Positions 33,870 to 43,272 of a DNA stretch of 64,000 bases are shown here, in pieces. Both the position numbers and the translations under genes were made by a program. The notes beneath the pieces were generated by a model. That model was not told the DNA's origin, did not search any database, and worked only from the letters and a program-made list of their open reading frames with translations. The first letter of the stretch is position 1, and every line of letters begins with the position of its first letter. The DNA is from Rs1 sp036960485. Its GTDB lineage: Bacteria; Pseudomonadota; Gammaproteobacteria; Pseudomonadales; Balneatricaceae. The DNA lies in NCBI GenBank assembly GCA_036960485.1, contig JBALXS010000009.1, positions 13,260-77,259 of the forward strand. Direction: 5' to 3'.

Positions 33870-35444
33870 ATGCCTGATTTAAGTTTCCAAAGTTTTAGTG
33901 AATTCACTTCCGCAGTTATGCAAGTAATCTCTTTTGTTTTTGTGGTTTTTCTATTTATCGCATTGTTAGTATTAGTTTACTTTTACATCACAGATGTTAC
34001 GCAAACTAAGCAGGCAATAAGGCGGAACTACCCAATTATTGGGCGCTTTAGATACTTCTTTGAACATATTGGTGAGTTTTTTCGCCAATATTTTTTTGCA
34101 TTGGATAGAGAAGAGCTTCCTTTTAATAGAGCGCAGCGCTCTTGGGTATATCGGGCGGCAAAAAATGTAGATGCAACTGTCGCCTTTGGTTCAACAAGAC
34201 CTCTCAATCAGCCAGGGGAAATTCTATTTTTAAATTGCTTATTTCCCACCTTAACAGAAGATGCTATTCCTGCAGCCAACGTTATTATTGGTGAAGGTGT
34301 CGCCAGAATCCCTTACACCGCATCTTCCCTCTTTAATATATCAGGTATGAGCTTTGGTGCTTTGTCTGTGCCTGCCATCAGCGCTTTATCTAAAGGTGCC
34401 AAGAAGGCGGGGATTTGGATGAATACAGGAGAGGGAGCACTTTCTGAATTTCACCTACAAGGTGGCTGCGACATTGTTTTTCAAATAGGAACTGCTAAAT
34501 ATGGCGTGAGCGATGCAAATGGCGTGTTATGTAATACAAAACTAGCAGAGGTTGCAGCACACCCTCAAGTAAAAATGTTTGAAATTAAAATGAGCCAAGG
34601 CGCAAAACCAGGCAAAGGGGGGATTCTTCCGGCTGAAAAAGTAACAGCTATTATTGCTAAAACCCGTAATATTCCAGAAGGAGTTGCATCTATAAGCCCT
34701 AATGGTCATCCTGAAATTAGCAATGTTGAAGATCTACTCGATATGATTCATCAAGTGCGAGAGGTGACAGGTAAGCCGGTGGGCTTTAAAGTGGTTATAG
34801 GCAGTATTGGTTGGTTAGATGATCTGTGTATTGCGATTCACAAGCGTGGTGTAGATAGCGCTCCAGATTTTATAACGATAGATAGTGCTGACGGCGGCAC
34901 TGGTGCTGCGCCACAAAGTTTAATTGATTACATGGGGTTGCCGATCAAACGCTCTCTTCCATTAGTTGTCGATAAGTTAATGGATTACAACTTACGTAAA
35001 CGTGTAAAAGTTATTTGTTCCGGTAAGTTAATCAACCCTTCAGATGTGGCATGGGCGCTTTGTATCGGCGCAGACTTTGTGACATCGGCTCGTGGATTTA
35101 TGTTTGCTTTAGGTTGTATTCAAGCGTTGCAGTGTAATAAAAACACTTGCCCAACAGGTATCACTACCCATGACATAGAGTTACAAAAAGGTTTAGATAT
35201 TACCGATAAAGGCGAGCGTGTTTATCAATTTGCTTCTAAGATAATGTACGATGTAGGGATGATCGCACACTCATGTGGTGTTACAGAAGCTCGGCAATTG
35301 AGTCGAGATCACGTCCAAATAATTAATGAACAAGGTATACCAATAGAAATGACATCAGTGTTTCCTGTACATAAAGCGAAATCTGAATACGCAGCTGTGC
35401 AAACTACTAAGATCGAAAATGTTTCAGCAGAGCATGGCGGTTAG
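33870..35444 (+). CDS. FMN-binding glutamate synthase family protein, membrane-anchored
   Basis: A 524-residue protein of the GltB-like (GltS/archaeal) FMN and iron-sulfur family. One membrane helix lies near residues 10-45 (VISFVFVVFLFIALLVLVYFY), then the synthase domain: INTGEGALSE-type loop (MNTGEGALSEFHLQGG), FEIKMSQGAKPGKGG, SADGGTGAAPQSLIDYMGLP, and the 3Fe-4S cysteines in CIQALQCNKNTCPTG. No glutaminase domain, so it may use ammonia or act on another substrate. I prefer ATG 33870 with AAGGA before it over a TTG 11 codons upstream. A hairpin ends the gene. Confidence 0.88.
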   Translation: MPDLSFQSFSEFTSAVMQVISFVFVVFLFIALLVLVYFYITDVTQTKQAIRRNYPIIGRFRYFFEHIGEFFRQYFFALDREELPFNRAQRSWVYRAAKNVDATVAFGSTRPLNQPGEILFLNCLFPTLTEDAIPAANVIIGEGVARIPYTASSLFNISGMSFGALSVPAISALSKGAKKAGIWMNTGEGALSEFHLQGGCDIVFQIGTAKYGVSDANGVLCNTKLAEVAAHPQVKMFEIKMSQGAKPGKGGILPAEKVTAIIAKTRNIPEGVASISPNGHPEISNVEDLLDMIHQVREVTGKPVGFKVVIGSIGWLDDLCIAIHKRGVDSAPDFITIDSADGGTGAAPQSLIDYMGLPIKRSLPLVVDKLMDYNLRKRVKVICSGKLINPSDVAWALCIGADFVTSARGFMFALGCIQALQCNKNTCPTGITTHDIELQKGLDITDKGERVYQFASKIMYDVGMIAHSCGVTEARQLSRDHVQIINEQGIPIEMTSVFPVHKAKSEYAAVQTTKIENVSAEHGG

Positions 35445-35528
35445 TAATAATAAAAGAGAGAGGATGCGGGTAAGCGTAGCATTGATACTTTGAAAAGCTA
35501 TCACTGCCTAGGATTTATAGAGTTAAGC

Positions 35529-35557
35529 AATGCGGGAGTGATGAGAAATCCCGCATT
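35529..35557. terminator. Bidirectional terminator between GltB-like gene and rdgC
   Basis: Stem AATGCGGGA / TCCCGCATT with an 11-base loop, between two convergent genes and flanked by A- and T-rich sequence. Confidence 0.75.
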
Positions 35558-35584
35558 TATTATAAACAGCTGTTAAGTTGTCTG

Positions 35585-36493
35585 TTAGCGTTTAACTTCA
35601 CCACCAAAGGCATTTAATAGCTGGGGTAGTAAACGTTGTAGCTCTAGGGTTAAACGTGAAGTATCAGCATCTAAACGTGCCAGTGGATCTTCACTGTCTT
35701 CTTCATTTAATTCTGTTGAAAGCTGGTCTGTTGGCTTTAGACGCTTTATTGAAAGGTCTTCATGAAGAATGAAGCTGAGTGTTTCGTCCCATTCTAAGGC
35801 AAGTTTACTGACTTGTTTACCAGCATCTAAATGCATCGTAATTTCATCGCACTGTAAATCTTGGCCTTTAACTTTAATCGTTGCGCCTTCACCGCTTTGA
35901 TCTTTTAATTCACATTCTTCTAAACATTTAAATTCGGGAATTAAGTTTTCTTGGGTTAACCATTGCGACATCATCACGCCAGGTGAGTGGTTAACATCTG
36001 GTAATTTAACTGGCAGAGTATCTAAGCTGTTTCTCAGTAGGTTTAAGATCTCTTCTGCTTTAGAGTAGCTTGAACTATCAACCGCTATAAAGCCGTGTTG
36101 AGGCACAATTAGCGCGCTAGTTTGGCTGTACTTACTAAAAGCGCGAGGCAGTAGATCTAAAACAATTTCATCTTTAAGTGATAGTTGCTCTTTGCGATAT
36201 ACTTTACGCCCTTCTTGTTTTTCGATAATTGCCATTTTGTCTTTTAGCTGTTGGTTTACAACAGAGCTAGGTACCAGCTTATCTTCTTTTTGCGCAGTAA
36301 TTAAAAATGCGCCGCTACTAGAGAATACTTGGCCATCTTGCATGCTGGGATGAGGAGCTACCCAACCGTATCGCGATAACTCTTGGCTTTTACAGGGAGT
36401 AAATGAATGCTCAGCAAAGGCTGTTTCTAACTGTTCTACACTGTAGCTTAAGTTTTCGGTGAAGCGATAAAATATTATGTTTTTGAACCACAT
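35585..36493 (-). CDS. rdgC: Recombination-associated protein RdgC
   Basis: A 302-residue RdgC, a ring-shaped DNA-binding dimer that restrains RecA on DNA. The start MWFKNIIFYRFTENLSYSVEQLE and the block ELSRYGWVAPHPSMQDGQVFSSSGAFLITAQKEDKLVPSSVVNQQL are diagnostic. I take ATG 36493 (family start MWFKN) over a start three codons upstream. It is the last of the long minus-strand run begun by ccoN, though it probably has its own promoter in the 100-base spacer upstream. Confidence 0.95.
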   Translation of the reverse strand: MWFKNIIFYRFTENLSYSVEQLETAFAEHSFTPCKSQELSRYGWVAPHPSMQDGQVFSSSGAFLITAQKEDKLVPSSVVNQQLKDKMAIIEKQEGRKVYRKEQLSLKDEIVLDLLPRAFSKYSQTSALIVPQHGFIAVDSSSYSKAEEILNLLRNSLDTLPVKLPDVNHSPGVMMSQWLTQENLIPEFKCLEECELKDQSGEGATIKVKGQDLQCDEITMHLDAGKQVSKLALEWDETLSFILHEDLSIKRLKPTDQLSTELNEEDSEDPLARLDADTSRLTLELQRLLPQLLNAFGGEVKR

Positions 36494-36593
36494 GTATAAC
36501 AAACCTCGAGAAGTTGCCAGAGCGTAACAGGATCTAGCTCGGCACAGATTAAAGGGCGACTATTGTATTGATTTTTTAGATAGCTAACGAGTG

Positions 36594-37355
36594 TTAATTA
36601 CTTTTTAGGGATATTTCTATATTCTTTTCGATAATTGATTGCGCAACAATTGCAGCGTTACGGCTCGCATTTGCTAAAAAGTTAGTGAAGTCATTACTAA
36701 TACTGCCATCGCTATGAAGCTTGTCAGAGACCGTTTTTGCGATTAAAAACGCAGTACTGTAACGCAGCGCTACAGCCGCGATAGCAGAAGCTTCCATATC
36801 AACTAGTAAAGCATGCTGACATTGCTGGTGTATTGCCTGTTTACGTTGAGCAGTGCCTACAAATTCGCTACCGGAGGCAACCAGACCTTCTAGTACTTTT
36901 ACTTGAGGATGCGTTAAGGGCAATAAATTAAAATGACTATCAATGGAATGCATAACTGGGTCGTAACCTTGAGCTTGTAAGGGGTCTAATATTAAATCTC
37001 CTGGGCGCATTAAAAAATTACCTTGCGCTAGAGAAGAATAATAATCGTGTTGTATCACTTTATTGCTGACAATCATATCCCCAATGTTTAGCTGTGAATG
37101 AAGCGCACCACCCACTCCAAGTAAGACTATTTGCTGGATTTTAATGGTGCTTAAAATGAGTGCTAACTGCACAGCAGCATTCACATTACCCATACCTGAT
37201 TGGCAGATGTAAATATCAAGAGAGCCCTGCTGGTAATGGCTTACTTCAATAGCAAGTTGTGCATTGATAACTTGAGTGTACTGTGCTTTACCTAAAATAT
37301 CGGTGAGGGCTTTTTTTTCTTCTGTAAGTGCACAGATAAAGAGGATACTGGCCAT
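36594..37355 (-). CDS. Phosphorylase-superfamily nucleosidase (MTA/SAH nucleosidase-like)
   Basis: A 253-residue PNP/UDP phosphorylase-fold protein resembling 5'-methylthioadenosine/S-adenosylhomocysteine nucleosidase. Motifs: ILFICALTEEKKAL at the start, SGMGNVNAAVQLALILS, LLGVGGALHSQLNIGDMIVS, and VDMEASAIAAVA with TVSDKLHSDGS, where the Met-Glu and Asp contact ribose and base. It would hydrolyse the N-glycosidic bond of an adenine nucleoside; divergence from standard MTAN leaves the exact substrate open. GGAGA precedes ATG 37355. Confidence 0.8.
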   Translation of the reverse strand: MASILFICALTEEKKALTDILGKAQYTQVINAQLAIEVSHYQQGSLDIYICQSGMGNVNAAVQLALILSTIKIQQIVLLGVGGALHSQLNIGDMIVSNKVIQHDYYSSLAQGNFLMRPGDLILDPLQAQGYDPVMHSIDSHFNLLPLTHPQVKVLEGLVASGSEFVGTAQRKQAIHQQCQHALLVDMEASAIAAVALRYSTAFLIAKTVSDKLHSDGSISNDFTNFLANASRNAAIVAQSIIEKNIEISLKSN

Positions 37356-37473
37356 GATTTTCTCCAATGCAAAATTTAAATTTTAAAGTAGGAATTGAGA
37401 ATTGAAATTGAGTGTTTACTGGTTGAATTTGCTTGTTCGCGAAAAGCTCAAGTAATAGATAAAACAGACCTAT

Positions 37474-38127
37474 CTAAATGAAAGCCAACCAAGGGATGTG
37501 GTAAAGGCCAAAACCAATAATAATACTACCGCTTATTTGCTGGCTTATACGCTTGCTTAATAAACTTTTTAGCTGCTTAGCAAGTAAGCTGGTGGTCATC
37601 ATGGCAGGCAATGTTCCTAAGCCAAAAAAGAGCATAAGTGTGGCACTGTTTAGGCTGTTATTGGCAGCGCTACTCCAGATAAGAGTGCTGTAAACAAGAC
37701 CACAAGGTAGCCAGCCCCAAAAAATACCTAAAGTGAACGCTTGACGAAAATTTTTAACCGGTAGTAGCTTACTGGCAGCAGGGCTGATAAAGCGCCATAG
37801 CTGGTGGCCAATAGCTTCTATCTTAGTTAGCCCTCGCCACCAATGAGCAACATAAAGGCCCATTGCTATAAGCATTAGCGCGGCAAAAGTGCGTAACGGA
37901 ACTTCTAGTATATTGTAGCGTGAGGCTATATTTATGGAGCCTAAAATAGCTCCAGCAACGGTGTAACTAGTAATGCGGCCAATATTATAAAATAAAATGC
38001 TTAACGTTTTGTTGTTGTCTTGGCTAAGGGAAATACTAGAGGCGATACCGCCACACATACCAATGCAATGGGCGCTGCCTAAAATGCCTAAAAAAAATGC
38101 ACTGGTGAGATTTACGCTATCAAACAT
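37474..38127 (-). CDS. SafE/TauE-like membrane protein of the cbb3 cluster
   Basis: A 217-residue inner-membrane protein of the COG2836 sulfite-exporter/urease-accessory-H type. It has six hydrophobic helices with GILGSAHCIGMCGGI near residues 14-28 and GIFWGWLPCGLVYSTLIW in the second half; the Cys and His residues could bind copper. Such genes commonly follow ccoS in gammaproteobacterial cbb3 clusters, suggesting a role in metal supply to the oxidase (inference from context). Its ATG overlaps the ccoS stop by one base (TAATG). Confidence 0.8.
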   Translation of the reverse strand: MFDSVNLTSAFFLGILGSAHCIGMCGGIASSISLSQDNNKTLSILFYNIGRITSYTVAGAILGSINIASRYNILEVPLRTFAALMLIAMGLYVAHWWRGLTKIEAIGHQLWRFISPAASKLLPVKNFRQAFTLGIFWGWLPCGLVYSTLIWSSAANNSLNSATLMLFFGLGTLPAMMTTSLLAKQLKSLLSKRISQQISGSIIIGFGLYHIPWLAFI

Positions 38128-38342
38128 TAGCTGCTAGGCTCATCTTTTTGGTTATTAGGGACTATTTTCTTAACGAGTTTAGCGTCATCTGGAATCATAT
38201 CATCATCATCATCAAATAGAATTTTGTGCGCAGGAGATTCAAGATCATCATATTGGCCATTGTTGACATTCCAGAAGAAAAAAGCGATAGCACCAAAGAA
38301 GAACAGCACTGATAAACCTAGTAGGTAAGGTAATATTTCCAT
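38127..38342 (-). CDS. ccoS: CcoS, cbb3 oxidase maturation protein
   Basis: A 71-residue small protein with one N-terminal membrane helix (LPYLLGLSVLFFFGAIAFFFW) followed by NGQYDDLESPAHKILFDDD, the CcoS pattern. CcoS is needed to insert cofactors into the cbb3 oxidase. It lies between ccoI (nine bases upstream) and the SafE-like gene (one-base overlap). Confidence 0.93.
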   Translation of the reverse strand: MEILPYLLGLSVLFFFGAIAFFFWNVNNGQYDDLESPAHKILFDDDDDMIPDDAKLVKKIVPNNQKDEPSS

Positions 38343-38351
38343 TAAAATTTC

Positions 38352-40904
38352 CTAAGCACTGTCGTGCAGGTATGAATTATCGGGCGTAGCTGATGGTGTA
38401 GCGGCTTTGTTTTTTGGCTGATAACTAACAAGCGGTTTTTGCTTAGCTAAACGCAGTGCATTAGTAACAACAATTAATGAGCTTAAAGACATTCCTATAG
38501 CTGCAGCGTAAGGCGCAATTAAGCCAAAAGCGGCTAAAGGCAACGCCGTAAAGTTGTAACAAATGGCCCAGCCAATATTTTGCTTTATAATCGTTTTAGT
38601 TTTTTTAGCCAGCGCTAATCCTTGTATTATTACGCAAAGCTCACCGTTGGTTAGCACAGCATCGGCATGTGTTTTAGCTAAATCGGAAGCGCTACCCATC
38701 GCGATAGAGGTTTGCGCTCCCGCTAAAACGGGTAAATCATTGATACCATCTCCTACCATCACGACTTTTTTATTGGTGTCTTGTTGAAGAGCTTGGATAT
38801 ATTTAACTTTATCTTCTGGGCTGGCAGATTGACAGACGTTTTCAATGCCTAAATATTGCGCTATTTCTGCTACATTACTAGAGCTATCTCCCGTTAACAT
38901 ATGTACAGTAATATTTTTTTGCTTTAGAGCATTTATGCAAAACAGGCTATCTTCGCGCAGTGTATCTGCAATTAAAAACCAAGCGATGACTTGGTGCTCA
39001 TCACACAGTAATAACCAATGGCCTGCTTCTTTAGGCATTGATATGTCAATGGATTGTGTGGGATAGGGCTGGGTTAAGAGCTGCTCGGCATAATCAGCTT
39101 TACCTAAGCGGTAAATAACACCTTCAAAACACCCTTCAATGCCTTGGCCCAACGTCACTGTTATATCTTTTGTCTGTAAAGTATTTTGAGCGGATAAGTA
39201 AGGTTTAAAAGCTTTAGCAATAGGGTGTTCACTGTGCTCTTCTAACGCTGCAGCAATTGTTAATGCGCGTTGTCGCGTGAATGATGTTCGAACTTGCTCT
39301 ATTGATAGATTACCTTGGGTTAAAGTACCTGTTTTATCAAACACGAAATCGGTGGCTACCGCTAAGCTTTCTAAAACATGACCTCGAGTAATCAGCAAGC
39401 CTTGTTGACGCAATGTACCTGTGGCAGTGGTAAGTGCAGTAGGTGTTGCCAATGACAACGCACAGGGGCAAGTTACTACCAATACCGATAAGGTAATCCA
39501 AAATGCTTGTTCAGGATCTACATATAGCCAACTCAAGCTGACTATCACAGCTGCTGCAAGTACAAAACTAACAAAATAGTTAGCTACTTTGTCGGCAATC
39601 TTCGCAACACTTGGTTTCTCTTCACTGGCACGTTCTAACAAGCGCACAATAGCAGAAAGCTGCGTTTGTGCACCGATTTCAGTTACGCGTATCTGTATTG
39701 GGTTTTCAACATTTAGCGTGCCACCAATAACATTATCGTTTAGGTTGCGCCGCTTTGGTAAGTATTCGCCTGTTAAAGCCGACTCATCAATACTGGAGTG
39801 TCCTTGAGTTATAACTCCATCAGCGGGTACGGCTTGACCAGGTTTAACTAATATAATATCCGCTACTGCTAAGTCAGCTGCAGGGATTAAGCTTTCAGTA
39901 ATTATTCCGTCTTCATCAGTGGTTAGTTTTGTAGCGGCTTGCGGCAATAAATTTTGCAAAGCATTGCCAGCACGGCCAGTGCGGTGTCTTGCTTGCATTT
40001 CTAAATAGCGACCAAACAGCAAAAAGAAAGTAAACATCGACACTGAATCGAAGTAGATTTCACCATTTTGGAAAATAGTGGCCCAAGTACTGGCAACATA
40101 AGCCCCACAAATAGCAATAGATACCGGAACATCCATACTTAAGTGGCGAGTTTTAATATCACGTATTGCTGCGACAAAAAACGGGACAGCTGCATAAAAT
40201 ATAATAGGAGTACAAACAATCAAGCTAATCCAACGCAGCCAGGTTCTGGTTTGATCTTCCATGCCGCTAGAAGCGCCGAAGTATAATGCAACAGCAAGTG
40301 TAAGAACTTGCATCATACCAACGCCTGCGATGCCTAAGCGTCGCATTGCTTTTTTGTGTTCTTTTGCTAGTAATTGCTCTTCTAAGTCAGGGCGATAAGG
40401 GTGGCCTAAATAGCCAATTTCGCTAATAGCAGCAAGAATTTTACTAAGTGGTATTTGGTTTTCATTCCATCTTAATTGTGCTCGATGGTTGGTCATATTT
40501 ACATTGAAATGAATGACACCTGTAAGTTTCAATAAGTGATGTTCTAGTAGCCAAATACAAGCTGCACAAGTGATACCTTCAATAACAAGTGTTGCTTCTT
40601 TTGTTCCATCTTGACTTATAGTCACAAAAGCTTGCTGTACCTTTTCGCTATTAAATAAGCTTAACTCTTCGGGGATCAGAGGCTTATTATCCCGAGATAG
40701 ACTGTTGGCAGTTTGGTTGTCAATATCGCGATGTTTATAGTAATTATCTAAACCACTACTTAATATCGTTTCTGCGACAGCAGCACAACCTGGGCAGCAC
40801 ATAGCTCTATCAATGCCTTCAATAGTCACTTGATAATCACAGTGCTGCGGTATGGCCAGTAAACAGTGGTAACAGAGATTATCGGCAACTTTTGCAGGGC
40901 TCAT
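38352..40904 (-). CDS. ccoI: CcoI/FixI copper-translocating P1B-type ATPase
   Basis: An 850-residue copper pump supplying the cbb3 oxidase. In order: a cysteine cluster (CYHCLLAIP ... CCPGCAAVAE), an HMA domain with GITCAACIW (near 110), membrane helices, the phosphatase loop, the ion-path CPC (VVTCPCALSLATP), the phosphorylation site DKTGTLTQGN, and the hinge VGDGINDLPVLAGA. I prefer ATG 40904, which gives the same TAA-A-ATG junction with fixH as seen elsewhere, to a TTG eight codons upstream. Coupled to fixH. Confidence 0.95.
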   Translation of the reverse strand: MSPAKVADNLCYHCLLAIPQHCDYQVTIEGIDRAMCCPGCAAVAETILSSGLDNYYKHRDIDNQTANSLSRDNKPLIPEELSLFNSEKVQQAFVTISQDGTKEATLVIEGITCAACIWLLEHHLLKLTGVIHFNVNMTNHRAQLRWNENQIPLSKILAAISEIGYLGHPYRPDLEEQLLAKEHKKAMRRLGIAGVGMMQVLTLAVALYFGASSGMEDQTRTWLRWISLIVCTPIIFYAAVPFFVAAIRDIKTRHLSMDVPVSIAICGAYVASTWATIFQNGEIYFDSVSMFTFFLLFGRYLEMQARHRTGRAGNALQNLLPQAATKLTTDEDGIITESLIPAADLAVADIILVKPGQAVPADGVITQGHSSIDESALTGEYLPKRRNLNDNVIGGTLNVENPIQIRVTEIGAQTQLSAIVRLLERASEEKPSVAKIADKVANYFVSFVLAAAVIVSLSWLYVDPEQAFWITLSVLVVTCPCALSLATPTALTTATGTLRQQGLLITRGHVLESLAVATDFVFDKTGTLTQGNLSIEQVRTSFTRQRALTIAAALEEHSEHPIAKAFKPYLSAQNTLQTKDITVTLGQGIEGCFEGVIYRLGKADYAEQLLTQPYPTQSIDISMPKEAGHWLLLCDEHQVIAWFLIADTLREDSLFCINALKQKNITVHMLTGDSSSNVAEIAQYLGIENVCQSASPEDKVKYIQALQQDTNKKVVMVGDGINDLPVLAGAQTSIAMGSASDLAKTHADAVLTNGELCVIIQGLALAKKTKTIIKQNIGWAICYNFTALPLAAFGLIAPYAAAIGMSLSSLIVVTNALRLAKQKPLVSYQPKNKAATPSATPDNSYLHDSA

Positions 40905-40905
40905 T

Positions 40906-41430
40906 TTACTGGGGTTTCTCTGCGGCAAGGGTAACTTTTAATTGAGCGTAAGGAGGGCTAATCGTGCTACCTAATCGCCAGCTCTTATCAATAGGTGTGA
41001 GCATTACGTAACGCTTACCTGTTAAAGGAGAAGCGAGAGAGCCTAGATAAAAAGGTTGATCAGCAACTTGCTTTAAATTAATCGTCAGATCGTATTTTTG
41101 ATGGGTAGGGGAAACAAAATCGATTTTTAGTTGGCTAGGATATTTAGAGAAATTACCTGTTAACTGAACTGATAAATCCCCCGTGACATTATCAATAGCA
41201 ATATCGGCGGCTATATTTTTATCAAAAGCAAGTTGCTCTTTAGTTGGGTCTTTGTAATAACCTCTAGCCATGCGATAGTAATCATCTTTTACGATGCCAT
41301 CAGAGGAAATAATAGAGACAACGAGGAAGGTGCTTCCGGCGATCACGGTTGCTACTAGTGGGATCATTGCTAACAGTAACCAAGGTTGTTTGTACCAAGG
41401 GTCAGCTGCGTATTCTTCTTCAGTTTTCAT
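40906..41430 (-). CDS. ccoH: FixH/CcoH family protein
   Basis: A 174-residue FixH-type protein. One membrane helix (LLLAMIPLVATVIAGSTFLVVSIIS, residues 18-42) is followed by IVKDDYYRMARGYYKDPTKEQ, the typical FixH junction, and a periplasmic beta-rich domain. CcoH joins CcoI and the oxidase late in assembly. Spacing after ccoG is 237 bases, while ccoI follows immediately. Confidence 0.92.
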   Translation of the reverse strand: MKTEEEYAADPWYKQPWLLLAMIPLVATVIAGSTFLVVSIISSDGIVKDDYYRMARGYYKDPTKEQLAFDKNIAADIAIDNVTGDLSVQLTGNFSKYPSQLKIDFVSPTHQKYDLTINLKQVADQPFYLGSLASPLTGKRYVMLTPIDKSWRLGSTISPPYAQLKVTLAAEKPQ

Positions 41431-41667
41431 TGATTTAACTTACATAGGTGAGATTAGTCGGTAGTACTTACTGCATTGATGCAGTAAATACACTTTAAAT
41501 TATGGAGTGTTTTAAATAAATATCTGTTAATAAGCTCGCATATATAAAAAAGAGTCATCGGTTTAAGATGTGGTATTGATGAGTAACTAGTACATCATAA
41601 ATACCATATCCGTTATTGTAAGTTAACGGTGAATAAAAGGCTAACTTACAAGGTCTTCAGATTAATT

Positions 41668-43092
41668 TTAAAGTGTTGGAGCAATAAACCTACTTTCAAT
41701 TTCAGAAGTTATTTGTGGGTCAGAAATCGCTTGCACTTTAATCAATATGTCAGTTTTTCGCTGCTCAAGCTCATCTAAGTTGGCTCTGATTTGAATCGGA
41801 TAATCAATTAACTTCCCAGCTTGAACTGAGATAGTTGAATCACTTATAAGTTCAATGCCAGCTATACCTTTAACTGAAATGGTGTACTTTAAATCGCGGT
41901 TGCTCTTATTGGCAACTTTTAATGTGTAAACATTCTCAATAACGTTTTCAGATATCTCATTAAAAAGTTGTCCACGATCACGGTGCACATCAACTTCAAT
42001 AGGGATGCGCTCAAAAATTATATAAGCAAAATAGGCCATCATAGCAATAACTACAATGATATAAATAATCAATTTAGGTCGCAGAATATGGGTTTTTCCA
42101 CCTTCAAGTGCTGTTTCAGTAGTGTACTTAATTAATCCTTTTTCATAACCGACTCTGCCCATAATATCATCACAAGCATCAACGCAAGCACCGCAAGCCA
42201 CACACTCTATTTGTAATCCATCACGAATATCAATGCCAGTAGGGCAAACATTAACGCAGTGGTTGCAGTCAATACAATCACCTAAGCCTTCAGCTTTGTA
42301 ATCAATTTTTTTACTACGTTTGCCACGGCTTTCACCACGTTTTTCATCGTAGGAGATAACCAAGGTATCTTCATCAAACATAACGCTTTGAAAACGTGCA
42401 TACGGGCACATATATATACATACTTGTTCTCGCATCCAGCCAGCATTACCGTAGGTGGCAACAGTGATGAAACCTATCCACCAAAATTCCCAAGGACCTA
42501 GAGTAAAATTAAAAAAGCTAGGTGTAAGCTCTCTAATAGGTGTGAAATAGCCGATAAAAGCGATAGCGGAAGTTGTAGCAATAAATAACCAAATCGTGTG
42601 TTTGATTGCTTTGCGGATAAACAAATTCTTAGTGAGAGGTTTTTTATCTTGTTTAATGCGCTGGTTGCGATCGCCTTCAGTAACGCGCTCAGCCCAAATA
42701 AACAACCAAGTCCAGACAAATTGTGGGCAGGCGTAACCACACCATAATCGACCTGCAAAAACAGTAACTACAAATAACACAAAAGCTAGGATAATGAGTA
42801 ATCCTGAAAGTAGCATAAAGTCTTGTGGCCAGAAAGTGGCGTTAAACACGTGGAATTGTCGGCTGGGTAAATCAAATAGTATTGCTTGGCGATCTCCCCA
42901 CTGTATCCAAGGAAAACCGTAAAACATTATCAGCATTATAGAGCCCGATATTATACGTAAATTTTTAAAGATACCTTTATAAAATTTAACGTGTATATGC
43001 TCGCGTTTCGCGTATAAATCGTAAGAGATGACTTCTTTCTTAGTTTTTGGAGTGATATCGCTAACTGGAATTTTATTCATGCGGTTGCTCAC
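41668..43092 (-). CDS. ccoG: CcoG/FixG, cbb3 oxidase assembly ferredoxin
   Basis: A 474-residue membrane protein with about five helices, the segments GRLWCGYACPQFVWTWLFIW and CIYMCPYARFQSVMFDED, two 4Fe-4S motifs (CIDCNHCVNVCPTG and CVACGACVDAC), and an Ig-like C-terminal domain. CcoG reduces copper for oxidase assembly. This copy has the canonical CPTG motif, unlike the solitary paralogue at 6474-7946. It lies within the cbb3 gene run between ccoP and fixH, and a terminator-like hairpin at 43223-43257 separates it from ccoP. Confidence 0.95.
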   Translation of the reverse strand: MSNRMNKIPVSDITPKTKKEVISYDLYAKREHIHVKFYKGIFKNLRIISGSIMLIMFYGFPWIQWGDRQAILFDLPSRQFHVFNATFWPQDFMLLSGLLIILAFVLFVVTVFAGRLWCGYACPQFVWTWLFIWAERVTEGDRNQRIKQDKKPLTKNLFIRKAIKHTIWLFIATTSAIAFIGYFTPIRELTPSFFNFTLGPWEFWWIGFITVATYGNAGWMREQVCIYMCPYARFQSVMFDEDTLVISYDEKRGESRGKRSKKIDYKAEGLGDCIDCNHCVNVCPTGIDIRDGLQIECVACGACVDACDDIMGRVGYEKGLIKYTTETALEGGKTHILRPKLIIYIIVVIAMMAYFAYIIFERIPIEVDVHRDRGQLFNEISENVIENVYTLKVANKSNRDLKYTISVKGIAGIELISDSTISVQAGKLIDYPIQIRANLDELEQRKTDILIKVQAISDPQITSEIESRFIAPTL

Positions 43093-43222
43093 TATTTGGC
43101 TTGATTCTTGTCTGTCAGTCGTTGGGTTTTAAAATAATTATAATATGAAATTGTTCTATTTCTTTATTGTAATAATATCACTAGAAGCAAAGCTGTTTAT
43201 GGTTTTGTAAGCTATAAAGAAA

Positions 43223-43257
43223 AAAAAAGCGTTATAACAATGCTATAACGCTTTTTT
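43223..43257. terminator. Bidirectional terminator between ccoP and ccoG
   Basis: AAAAAAGCGTTATA (43223) pairs with TATAACGCTTTTTT (43244) around a 7-base loop; 14 bp perfect stem with T/A ends. It should end the ccoNOQP message. Confidence 0.85.
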
Positions 43258-43272
43258 ATATTGGTTAGTTAA